A program made the position numbers and the translations under genes. A DNA stretch of 64,000 bases from Carnobacterium_B sp045617425 (GTDB lineage Bacteria; Bacillota; Bacilli; Lactobacillales; Carnobacteriaceae), in NCBI RefSeq assembly GCF_045617425.1, contig NZ_JAZLIO010000003.1, positions 62,001-126,000 of the forward strand, given 5' to 3'. The notes under the pieces were generated by a model that worked only from the letters and a program-made list of their open reading frames with translations, did not search any database and was not told the origin of the DNA. This document shows positions 9,901-16,575 of this stretch, piece by piece; within the stretch, counting starts at the first letter, position 1; every line of letters begins with the position of its first letter.

Positions 9901-10370
9901 AAACTTTTGGAGAGGTAACACTTTTAGATACGATGACATTTTTCCATGGTATGCGAACTGGAGAATCTGTCGAAGTTCAAATTGAAAAAGGGAAAACGTT
10001 GATTATAAAATTAAATCAAATAGGTGAACCTAATTCTGAAGGTATGCGTATTTTATACTTTGATTTAAACGGTCAAGGAAGAGAAGTAGTGGTAAAAGAT
10101 TACAGCATCACAAGTACAAAAGCTGTACGTAAAAAAGCAGAACCTACAAATAAAGAACATATTGGAGCTACTATGCCAGGATCTGTACTTGAAGTATTGG
10201 TACAAAAGGGAGATCGTGTAGCTCAAGGACAGCCAATCATTATCACAGAAGCAATGAAAATGGAAACAACAATTAAAGCCAATGTTGAAGGGATAATTGA
10301 TCAGATTTATGTTGCAGATGAGGATATTATTGAAACAGGAGATTTACTGATTGAAGTGAAAGCTAACTAA
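6939..10370 (+). CDS. pyc: Pyruvate carboxylase
   Basis: A 1143-residue biotin enzyme converting pyruvate, bicarbonate and ATP into oxaloacetate, the anaplerotic source of aspartate in lactic acid bacteria. Domain order is biotin carboxylase (about 1-450, ATP-grasp loop GGGGRGMR, VEVNPRVQVEH-type motif), carboxyltransferase (about 510-800, LLTDTTFRDAHQS), allosteric/tetramerisation region, and a C-terminal biotinyl domain with EAMKMET, whose biotin Lys is about residue 1107. Full length for the family. The AGGAG site at 6927-6931 favours ATG 6939 over ATG 6936 or an upstream in-frame ATG at 6882. Upstream of the ylbC cluster, as in Bacillus. Confidence 0.97.
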   Translation: MKKVLVANRGEIAIRIFRALTELSIETVAVYAQEDEGSVHRFKADEAYLVGKGKKPIDAYLDIEDLIRIAKDSEADAIHPGYGFLSENIDFARRCEEEGIIFIGPKLHHLDIFGDKIKAKEAAIAAGIQSIPGSDGPVADLESVKEFGNLYGYPIIIKAALGGGGRGMRVANSEADVKDSFERAQSEARAAFGSDEIYVERYIQDPKHIEVQILGDTHGNIVHLYERDCSVQRRHQKVVEVAPCVSISEELRAEMCLSAVQLMEHVGYVNAGTVEFLLEGEKFYFIEVNPRVQVEHTITEMITGIDIVQAQILIAQGKDLHKDIQIPQQKDIPLIGAAIQCRITTEDPMNNFLPDTGKINTYRSPGGFGIRLDAGNGFQGSVVTPFFDSLLVKACVHATTFELAVQKMARSLKEFRIRGVKTNIPFMQNVISHPVFLSGEAKTTFIDTTPELFKFSKVRDRGNKTMHYIGNITVNGFPGIEQREKKFFEPARKPAKLVTLDNDYVSAKNVLDNSGADAVVEWIKNKNEVLLTDTTFRDAHQSLLATRVRTQDFLNIAEETQKGIPQLFSSEMWGGATFDVAYRFLNEDPWERLDKLRKKMPDTLFQMLFRGSNAVGYQNYPDNVIEAFIQQAAKNGIDVFRIFDSLNWIQQMEKSIQSVRDAGKIAEATICYTGDINDPKRDKYTVDYYKDMAKELENQGAHIIAVKDMSGILMPQAAYRLISELKETVNVPIHLHTHDTSGNGIFTYAAAVKADVDIVDVAMSAMSGATSQPSMNSLYYALLNADRAPDINIENVQQINHYWEDIRAHYSDFEVGISAPSTEVYQHEMPGGQYTNLQQQAKAIGLAEQWDEVKVMYATVNRMFGDIVKVTPSSKVVGDMALFMIQNKLSEEDVYEKGMDIDFPESVISFFMGDLGQPTGGFPEKLQRIVLKGKEPINVRPGSLAAPVDFNEVKKELAEKIQAEPTQEDVLSYIMYPQVFLDYRNNLETFGEVTLLDTMTFFHGMRTGESVEVQIEKGKTLIIKLNQIGEPNSEGMRILYFDLNGQGREVVVKDYSITSTKAVRKKAEPTNKEHIGATMPGSVLEVLVQKGDRVAQGQPIIITEAMKMETTIKANVEGIIDQIYVADEDIIETGDLLIEVKAN

Positions 10371-10381
10371 AACCGAATAGA

Positions 10382-10410
10382 TTGACGAACAAAGTAATAC
10401 TCATTTTAAT
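10382..10410 (+). promoter_or_regulatory. Promoter of the ylbC-like gene
   Basis: TTGACG (10382-10387), exactly 17-base spacer, TTTAAT (10405-10410): five of six matches in both hexamers. Confidence 0.65.
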
Positions 10411-10474
10411 GATGATAACTAGCACTAAGGTTTAGTTAAAATGATTTAGCTACCAAATTGAGGAGGCTAAATGA

Positions 10475-11665
10475 GTGAAGACATTTTTAAGATCTTTGCC
10501 GCTGATTTTCATTATGCTTCTGGCTACTTATTGGTTGCCAGAAGTCATTTCAAGAAATCCATCAGACATCATTACGCCTAAAGAAGAAAGTGAAACTATT
10601 CAATCTGAATCTTTTGATTATCAAACAACAGATTTAGAACCTGAACAGCTTCCGGTTGCAGGTTTAGGCAGTTATGTTGGTCAAAACATTGCAAATTTTA
10701 CCGAAAAGTTTGGTGATCCAAAGCGAATCGATCCAACTGTTTATAAAGAAGAACGCTGGATATTTGGAGAAAATGAAAAAGATTATGCGCAGTTAATAGT
10801 AAAAGATGACATAATAACCGATTTATTTGTATTGGGATCCGAATTAGATGTAGCGCCATTTAAAATTGGTATGTCCATTACTGAAGTGTTTCAATTAGCG
10901 AGTTTTTATCCCACATATTCTGTAGAGAATCAAGGAGAACAGGTAACCTTAGAATTAACAGAAAGTGATTTAAACTATCGCCCTCTAATTGCTTTTGACA
11001 ATCAAACATTTGCTGTATTGATGATGGATCGTTCGACAAATCAAATTATTGCTGTTCGTTATCTAGACTCACCATCGCTAATTCGCTTGGGAATCTATGA
11101 TGATGGTTCAAAAAAACACATAATTCCTTCTCTTGAGGTAGATGAAATAAGACAAGAGGCCATTAATAAAGCCAATCAAAAGCAAGTGTATGAGATATTA
11201 AATATCTTGCGATATCGATATGAACTTTCTGCCTTAACTCCGAGTGATGCTTTAACTGGCGTAGCTGAAACTATTTTTATCAATCAAGAAGAACAAATTA
11301 TTGCGGATCGTCAAGCCAATAAGGAAAGTGATTTTTCGGAAACGGAAAGCTCGAACAAAGCAATTAAGAATCAGAATTCTTCAATTGAAACGTTTATTCT
11401 GGATGACAACTCTAACTCTATTGATGAACAATCAAATCAAACCTATCAAACTTTAACAAGTGAGCAAATAGAGTTTACCTTACAAGAAACCGAGTTGGAG
11501 TTAAATGAAGTACGTGTGTTGTATTCGATTCAAGAAACAGATGTAGCATGGCTTGCAACCAACTGGTTTAGTCTTGAAATTGAACGGAATTTTTTGATGG
11601 ATGCTGGTATGACAGAAATAGGACTAGCTTATCGTGCGAATGATATGTTGCTTATCCTCCATTAA
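10475..11665 (+). CDS. YlbC-like CAP-associated-domain protein with degenerate CAP domain
   Basis: A 396-residue exported or membrane-anchored protein (hydrophobic N-terminus, residues about 5-22). Residues about 55-200 resemble the CAP-associated N-terminal domain (GQNIANFTEKFGDPKRIDP, FKIGMSITEV, VRYLD). From about 235 a CAP/SCP domain begins (LNILRYRYELSALTPSDAL). The usual His-bearing helix is missing and replaced by a polar Ser/Asn/Glu-rich linker. The end (NWFSLEIERNFLMDAGMTEIGLAY) matches the CAP C-terminus, but GHR reads LEIER. The CAP fold is thus probably altered and lacks the conserved His ligands. Function unknown. GTG 10475 lies 8 bases after AGGAGG; an out-of-frame ATG at 10471 is a decoy. 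Position between pyc and ylbG matches Bacillus ylbC. Confidence 0.75.
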   Translation: MKTFLRSLPLIFIMLLATYWLPEVISRNPSDIITPKEESETIQSESFDYQTTDLEPEQLPVAGLGSYVGQNIANFTEKFGDPKRIDPTVYKEERWIFGENEKDYAQLIVKDDIITDLFVLGSELDVAPFKIGMSITEVFQLASFYPTYSVENQGEQVTLELTESDLNYRPLIAFDNQTFAVLMMDRSTNQIIAVRYLDSPSLIRLGIYDDGSKKHIIPSLEVDEIRQEAINKANQKQVYEILNILRYRYELSALTPSDALTGVAETIFINQEEQIIADRQANKESDFSETESSNKAIKNQNSSIETFILDDNSNSIDEQSNQTYQTLTSEQIEFTLQETELELNEVRVLYSIQETDVAWLATNWFSLEIERNFLMDAGMTEIGLAYRANDMLLILH

Positions 11666-11732
11666 CTAAATAAGACATTTTTAAAGAATAAGAAACAGTA
11701 CAGTTAAAAATATTAAATTAAGGAGGGGCGAT

Positions 11733-12044
11733 ATGGAATTAACTACAAATGAGAGACAAGGAATCATTGTTTGGGTTTATAGTTTAAGACATTTTAAAAC
11801 ACTTAAACGTTTTGGGTTGATTCACTATGCTTCTAGAAGAATGAAATACGTTGTGATGTATATCAATCAATCTGATGTAGAAATGACGCAAAAAAAATTA
11901 GCTGATTTACATTTCGTTCGAAAAGTAGAGTTATCCTATAGGCCGTTTATTAATTTAGATTTTAAAGATTTTTTCGGAAAAGAAAAAAGAGACGCTGCTA
12001 AAGAACAAATAGAAGAAAAAGGGTCTAGCAAAACTGTATTCTAA
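11733..12044 (+). CDS. ylbG: YlbG, UPF0298/DUF2129 family protein
   Basis: A 103-residue small cytosolic protein of the YlbG family, whose role is not established. Recognisable features are QGIIVWVYSLRHFKTLKRFG at the N-terminus, YASRRMKYVVMYI in the middle and HFVRKVELSYRPFI near the end. ATG 11733 follows AGGAGGGG. The next gene is rsmD, as in Bacillus (ylbG-ylbH), although a terminator-like hairpin lies between the two. Confidence 0.88.
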   Translation: MELTTNERQGIIVWVYSLRHFKTLKRFGLIHYASRRMKYVVMYINQSDVEMTQKKLADLHFVRKVELSYRPFINLDFKDFFGKEKRDAAKEQIEEKGSSKTVF

Positions 12045-12049
12045 ACATA

Positions 12050-12099
12050 AATGCTAAATAAGTCGATACCATAAGTTCATCGGCTTATTTAGCATTTTA
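12050..12099 (+). terminator. Terminator between ylbG and rsmD
   Basis: An 18-bp stem with one mismatch, ATGCTAAATAAG / CTTATTTAGCAT extended by CGAT / ATCG, with a 10-nt loop, then TTTTAT. The short T tract suggests partial termination, allowing some readthrough into rsmD. Confidence 0.75.
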
Positions 12100-12152
12100 T
12101 AGTGTAAAAGGGTTTCTCAAAGATAAAGATAAACTGAAAGGAAGTTGTATGT

Positions 12153-12725
12153 ATGCGTATCATTACAGGAGAATATGGAGGCAGAAAATTAAAAGCTGTC
12201 CCAGGTAACAATACAAGACCCACAACAGATAAAGTAAAAGAATCCATCTTCAATATCATAGGACCTTATTTTGACGGGGGAAATTGTTTAGATTTATTTG
12301 CTGGAAGTGGAGGACTAGCTATTGAAGCAGTTTCTCGTGGTATGGATAGTGCCGTATTAATTGACCGAGATCCTTTAGCCATCAAAACGATAAAAGAAAA
12401 TATTAGCGTAACAAAGGAATTAGATAAATTTGAAATTTATCGGAATGACGCCAATCGAGCAATCGACTTACTAAGAGGGAAGAAAAAATTTGACCTCTTA
12501 TTTTTAGATCCTCCTTATGCTAAACAAGAGATTGAAAAACAAATTGAAAAAATAGTCGATTCTGATTTATTGAATGATGAAGCTATGATTATTTGTGAGG
12601 TGGATAAACGGACCCAATTAAATGAAACTATTGGTGCAGCAAAAGTTTTTAGAAAAGAACTTTACGGGGCAAGCCAAATTGTAATGTATGAATACACTAA
12701 GGAAATGGGGCAGGGAAATGACTAA
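12153..12725 (+). CDS. rsmD: 16S rRNA (guanine966-N2)-methyltransferase RsmD
   Basis: A 190-residue SAM-dependent methyltransferase that modifies G966 of 16S rRNA. The N-terminus RIITGEYGGRKLKAVPG and TRPTTDKVKESIFNI are typical of RsmD. The SAM pocket DLFAGSGGL is at 47-55 and the catalytic DPPY at 119-122. ATG 12153 is preceded by AAAGGAAG. The last 8 bases overlap coaD, so the two are translationally coupled; rsmD-coaD is a widely conserved pair. Confidence 0.95.
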   Translation: MRIITGEYGGRKLKAVPGNNTRPTTDKVKESIFNIIGPYFDGGNCLDLFAGSGGLAIEAVSRGMDSAVLIDRDPLAIKTIKENISVTKELDKFEIYRNDANRAIDLLRGKKKFDLLFLDPPYAKQEIEKQIEKIVDSDLLNDEAMIICEVDKRTQLNETIGAAKVFRKELYGASQIVMYEYTKEMGQGND

Positions 12726-13209
12726 AATTGCTTTATTTCCTGGAAGTTTCGATCCATTTACTAATGGCCATCTCGATACAGTTGAAAGAACCTCAAAATT
12801 ATTTGATCAAGTTGTTATCGCTGTAGCGACTAATACATCAAAAAATGCTTTATTCTCTTTAGAAGAAAAAATGACCTTTATTAAAAAGTCTGTCGAACAT
12901 ATTGAAAATGTAAGGGTTACGGAACATAGTGGCGGATTGACGGTAGAGCTTGCAAAAAAAATTGGAGCAGTCACTTTGGTAAGAGGATTAAGGAATAATG
13001 CCGATTTTGAGTATGAATCTACGATTGCAACAATGAATAAAATTCAGCATAAAGATATTGAAACTGTATTTTTAATGTCAAATGAAAAGTACCGATTTTT
13101 AAGCTCAAGCTTAATTAAAGAAGTGGCGATGTTTGGTGGCGATGTTTCCAGTCTCGTTCCAGATGGAGTTAATAAAGCTATCAAAGAAAAGTATGCTAAA
13201 ATAGAATAA
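12718..13209 (+). CDS. coaD: Phosphopantetheine adenylyltransferase
   Basis: A 163-residue nucleotidyltransferase that makes dephospho-CoA from 4'-phosphopantetheine and ATP, the penultimate step of CoA synthesis. GSFDPFTNGH (9-18) holds the T/HxGH ATP motif; LVRGLRNNADFEYE and LSSSLIKEVA near the C-terminus are family signatures. Start at ATG 12718 (MTKIALFPG), which overlaps the rsmD stop; a longer reading from 12688 would add ten non-homologous residues. Confidence 0.96.
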   Translation: MTKIALFPGSFDPFTNGHLDTVERTSKLFDQVVIAVATNTSKNALFSLEEKMTFIKKSVEHIENVRVTEHSGGLTVELAKKIGAVTLVRGLRNNADFEYESTIATMNKIQHKDIETVFLMSNEKYRFLSSSLIKEVAMFGGDVSSLVPDGVNKAIKEKYAKIE

Positions 13210-13256
13210 ATCAATTTAATTCGTTAGTAAATTTAGGTATGCAGAGGATGATTGGA

Positions 13257-14300
13257 ATGAAGGTTAAAGAAAAAAAGAGTCGCAAGGGTTTGCTTGTTGC
13301 ACTAATCGTAATTATTCTTGCAGGAGTTTTTATTCCTATTCCATATTATATAGAAGGACCGGGTTCGGCAGTGCAGTTGAACGAATTGGTAGAAGTTGAC
13401 AACAAAAAAGACCCAGAAGATGGTCATTTTATGTTAACGACCGTTGCAATTAGAAGAGCGACTCCTTTTACGTATTTCATGAAATATTTGCCTTTTCATG
13501 AAGGGCTCACTACCGAAGAATTGTTTGGGACAAATACTTCTGATGCAGAATACACTAACCTACAGAATTATTATATGACTAGTTCAATCAATTCAGCAAT
13601 CGAACAAGCTTATGAGGCTGCTGGAGAAGAGTATCAGTTGACGTATAATGGCGTTTATATCATGTCTATTTTAGAAGGGTCCGATTTTGAAGGTAAGTTA
13701 GAGATTGGAGACACCATACTTTCAATTGATGGACAGTCTTTTGATAGTTCAGCTGAATTTATTGAATACGTTCAACAACAAAAAGTTGGTCAAGTCATTG
13801 AAGTAACGTATGAACGGAATGGCGAACAACAAATTACATCTGGGAAATTAATGGAAATGGAAGAAACTAAAAAAGCTGGTCTAGGAATCTCTTTAGTGGA
13901 TAATACGTCAATTGAAACAGATATCCCAGTATCTATTGATGCCGGAGATATTGGAGGGCCATCTGCTGGTTTTATGTTTGCTTTACAGATCTATACGCAG
14001 TTGATTGATGAGGATTTGCGAAAGGGAAATGAAATTGCTGGTACTGGAACGATGCAACCAGATGGCACAATTGGTCGAATCGGCGGAATTGATAAAAAAG
14101 TTGTTGCAGCCAGTAAAGAAGGAGCGACAGTCTTTTTTGCTCCAGATGATACGATAGATCCAGTCATACAAAAAAATTATCCTGAAATGAAGTCTAATTA
14201 CCAAGAAGCCCTAGATGCAGCAAAAGAAATTGATACCGATATGAAGATTGTACCTGTAAAAACATTTCAAGATGCCATTGATTATTTGAAAAATCTATAA
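13257..14300 (+). CDS. Membrane-anchored PDZ/Lon-type serine protease (YlbL/SepM-like)
   Basis: A 347-residue protein: membrane anchor at about 11-30, extracellular PDZ domain at about 130-200 (GVYIMSILEGSDFEGKLEIG) and a C-terminal Lon-type protease domain. The Ser-Lys dyad is Ser236 in GGPSAG and Lys281 in IGGIDKKVVAA. Known relatives process extracellular peptides, for example SepM trimming of competence pheromone in streptococci; the substrate here is unknown. ATG 13257 is 8 bases after AGAGGA; an earlier in-frame ATG at 13239 has no site. Placement after coaD matches Bacillus ylbL. Confidence 0.9.
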   Translation: MKVKEKKSRKGLLVALIVIILAGVFIPIPYYIEGPGSAVQLNELVEVDNKKDPEDGHFMLTTVAIRRATPFTYFMKYLPFHEGLTTEELFGTNTSDAEYTNLQNYYMTSSINSAIEQAYEAAGEEYQLTYNGVYIMSILEGSDFEGKLEIGDTILSIDGQSFDSSAEFIEYVQQQKVGQVIEVTYERNGEQQITSGKLMEMEETKKAGLGISLVDNTSIETDIPVSIDAGDIGGPSAGFMFALQIYTQLIDEDLRKGNEIAGTGTMQPDGTIGRIGGIDKKVVAASKEGATVFFAPDDTIDPVIQKNYPEMKSNYQEALDAAKEIDTDMKIVPVKTFQDAIDYLKNL

Positions 14301-14330
14301 ACCATTTGATCTAATCAAAAAATCCATAAA

Positions 14331-14366
14331 AAAAGCCGAAGACAATTATGTCTTCGGCTTTTTTGA
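14331..14366. terminator. Bidirectional terminator between ylbL and the TspO-like gene
   Basis: A 13-bp perfect stem AAAAGCCGAAGAC / GTCTTCGGCTTTT, with A and T tracts on both sides, lies between convergent genes. Confidence 0.9.
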
Positions 14367-14373
14367 ACTAACT

Positions 14374-15120
14374 TTAAAAGTGATAAGGATTTTTTTGGGC
14401 TGTTCTTCGATTGATGAAGAATGAAGTGATACTTCCAATTATAAGGACAATCATTAATCCGGCGGTAACAATAGCAATTGAGCGATGATCTGGTAAGTTC
14501 TTAGTAAATATCCCATACATTGCCCATATAAAAACTAAGATAATAGCCCAATCTTTTAAAAAATAAGCAATCCCTAGTCCTAAAAGAGTCGCTAGTGATA
14601 AGAGTACATAAGTGACTATTGTTTGGAGATTTGCCTCGATACCGATACTAGCAACTAACCAATAACTGAAATTTGTAATGGTAGCAACAATGATCCAACC
14701 TAAGTAAAGTGAAATAGGAATGAGGTAAAGTTTAGAATGAGTAGCTTTTTTTTGAGTTCGATATAAAAAAATAAGGGATAGAAGCAGTAAAAAAATAACA
14801 ATAAAAGCAATTCCGTCCAATAGAAAATGCCAAACTAAAATCCATAATGTATTAAACAAACAAGTTATTAAAAATCCCCAGAATTGTGCGGAACTTAACG
14901 TTTGTTTTTTTAAACTAAAACTTAACAGCCATAATAACAATGCAAAATAAATGACTCCCCAAATACTAAAAATAAAACCAGCAGGAGTAAAAAACACATC
15001 ATACATATCGGAAATTTCTCCTGTTTGATAACCATTAATGGGAAGGATATTAGCTAAAGCGTTTACGGCAATCATTATTCCATAAGCTAAATATAAAACA
15101 AGCTGTTTTCCTATAGTCAT
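14374..15120 (-). CDS. TspO/MBR-related integral membrane protein
   Basis: A 248-residue, highly hydrophobic protein with about seven membrane segments. The stretch FFTPAGFIFSIWGVIYFAL near the N-terminus, a central NTLWILVWH and NFSYWLVASIGI are typical of the longer Trp-rich TspO/MBR-related proteins of Firmicutes. Their ligand is unclear (tetrapyrroles for classic TspO). The third possible start, ATG at 15120, gives 8-base spacing to AAGGAG and is preferred over GTG 15129 and ATG 15126. Transcribed alone, divergent from comEA. Confidence 0.65.
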   Translation of the reverse strand: MTIGKQLVLYLAYGIMIAVNALANILPINGYQTGEISDMYDVFFTPAGFIFSIWGVIYFALLLWLLSFSLKKQTLSSAQFWGFLITCLFNTLWILVWHFLLDGIAFIVIFLLLLSLIFLYRTQKKATHSKLYLIPISLYLGWIIVATITNFSYWLVASIGIEANLQTIVTYVLLSLATLLGLGIAYFLKDWAIILVFIWAMYGIFTKNLPDHRSIAIVTAGLMIVLIIGSITSFFINRRTAQKNPYHF

Positions 15121-15140
15121 TTTCATCACTCCTTAATTTA

Positions 15141-15157
15141 GTAATTTTAAAAATTAC
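15141..15157. repeat. Palindrome upstream of the TspO-like gene
   Basis: GTAATTTT-A-AAAATTAC, a perfect 17-base palindrome just upstream of the ribosome site of the minus-strand gene. It could be an operator or an AT-rich coincidence. Confidence 0.35.
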
Positions 15158-15225
15158 GTTAACTTAACCATACTATAAATAGTAAAGAAAATAAATTAAA
15201 GCGACTGGTTAAAAGAAATAGGTGT

Positions 15226-15237
15226 TTTTTACGCATA
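15226..15237 (+). promoter_or_regulatory. Candidate competence (cin-type) box before comEA
   Basis: A T run followed by TACGCATA, one base from the TACGAATA core recognised by the ComX-type competence sigma factor in streptococci and lactococci. It lies 36 bases upstream of the comEA start codon, and no ordinary -35/-10 pair stands out nearby. Confidence 0.5.
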
Positions 15238-15273
15238 TTACTTATTAGAAGGACTCAAAAGGAGTGTTAGGGG

Positions 15274-15966
15274 ATGTTGAAAACTAGCAAAGACTGGCTA
15301 ATAAAAAATCGTTTGTTTATTGAGATAGGTATGCTCAGTTTCCTAGTGATTAGTGTATTTGGAATGGTTTTAATAGTTTTAAAAAGCACAGACAATGTAG
15401 AAGAAACCTCAAATATGATGAGTTATTTGGAAAGTGAAAGTCACTATTCAGTCGCCTCAAATCAAGATGAACAACAATCAAAGAGTCAATCAGAAACAAT
15501 TTATGTAGATGTTAAAGGTGCGGTATATCTTCCTGGTGTGTATGAAGTGACAAGTGAAATGAGGTTAATTGATGCTATTGAATTAGCTGGTGGTTTTAGC
15601 GATAAAGCAAATCAAAACCCGGTAAATTTATCTTTAAAGTTGGCAGATCAAATGGTGATTTTTATTCCAGAAATTGGAGCAGTTGATGAAAAAGCTGCAG
15701 TCGTTCCAATTGAAGAAGCCGTCATCACAGTCCCTCAAGAAGATAGTGAAGCATCAACGTCTGAAAAGATAAATATCAATCTCGCAGACTCAATTGAACT
15801 CCAACAATTACCTGGAATAGGGGAGAAAAAAGCAGAGCAAATCATGAGCTATAGACAAGAGAATGGTTCGTTTCAAAAAATTGAAGATCTGAAAAATGTG
15901 TCCGGCATTGGTGAAAAAACTTTTGAGGCATTACGAGCAAGCATTACTGTGGGCGATGGTGAATAA
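15274..15966 (+). CDS. comEA: Competence protein ComEA, DNA receptor
   Basis: A 230-residue membrane-anchored DNA-binding protein that captures transforming DNA at the cell surface. A single N-terminal membrane helix (about 17-36) is followed by a SLBB-type domain (IYVDVKGAVYLPGVYEV, LIDAIELAGGF), a Ser/Glu-rich linker and a C-terminal helix-hairpin-helix pair (INLADSIELQQLPGIGEKKA, LKNVSGIGEKTFEAL) that contacts DNA. ATG 15274 follows a GGAG-type site. First gene of comEA-comEB-comEC. Confidence 0.95.
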   Translation: MLKTSKDWLIKNRLFIEIGMLSFLVISVFGMVLIVLKSTDNVEETSNMMSYLESESHYSVASNQDEQQSKSQSETIYVDVKGAVYLPGVYEVTSEMRLIDAIELAGGFSDKANQNPVNLSLKLADQMVIFIPEIGAVDEKAAVVPIEEAVITVPQEDSEASTSEKININLADSIELQQLPGIGEKKAEQIMSYRQENGSFQKIEDLKNVSGIGEKTFEALRASITVGDGE

Positions 15967-16062
15967 AATGAAGTATTGAAAGTCTTTGTGGGCTTTTGTA
16001 TACTTGAGAAAATGCTTAAGATCATTAAAAACTTAAACAAAAAAATGAGTAGGAGGATGAAT

Positions 16063-16575
16063 ATGACTGAACGTATACCATGGGATCAATATTTTATGTC
16101 TCAGAGTTTGTTGCTGTCTTTACGAAGCACCTGTGCTCGATTAACTGTTGGAGCTACAATTGTAAGGGAAAAGAGGATTATCGCAGGAGGTTACAACGGT
16201 TCGGTAAGTGGGGATGCGCATTGTATAGATGACGGTTGCTATATTGTTGACGGTCATTGTTTACGTACAATCCATGCTGAGATGAATGCGATTCTTCAAT
16301 GTGCAAAATTTGGAGCGCAAACTGAAGGTGCAGAAATTTATGTTACTCATTTCCCATGCTTACAGTGTACGAAAATGATTATTCAAGCGGGTATCATAAA
16401 AATAAATTACTTAGAAGATTACCACAACAATGAGTACGCTTTAAAATTGATTGAACAAGCCCACGTTCAGTGTCAAAAAGTTGTCCTTCCAAAAGATTTT
16501 TTCCAACAACTAGATTTCAATACGAATGCTCAAACTAGTTTAAGCCACCTTAATGGACACATGCCATTTCAATAA
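16063..16575 (+). CDS. comEB: ComEB, dCMP deaminase-like protein
   Basis: A 170-residue zinc deaminase of the cytidine/deoxycytidylate family. Zn and catalytic motifs are HAE (71-73) and PCLQC (98-102); an extra Cys/His-rich insert (residues 54-66) resembles dCMP deaminases with a second zinc site. The probable reaction is dCMP to dUMP; its position in the com operon is traditional but it is not needed for DNA uptake in Bacillus. ATG 16063 is 6 bases after AGGAGG; ATG 16057 abuts the site. Its stop is immediately followed, in the same frame, by the comEC start. Confidence 0.9.
   Translation: MTERIPWDQYFMSQSLLLSLRSTCARLTVGATIVREKRIIAGGYNGSVSGDAHCIDDGCYIVDGHCLRTIHAEMNAILQCAKFGAQTEGAEIYVTHFPCLQCTKMIIQAGIIKINYLEDYHNNEYALKLIEQAHVQCQKVVLPKDFFQQLDFNTNAQTSLSHLNGHMPFQ

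Noticed and set aside
10471..10560. ATG just before the ylbC-like gene as its start
   Set aside because: It is out of frame with the 396-residue protein and gives no signal-peptide-like product; the GTG at 10475 has proper spacing.
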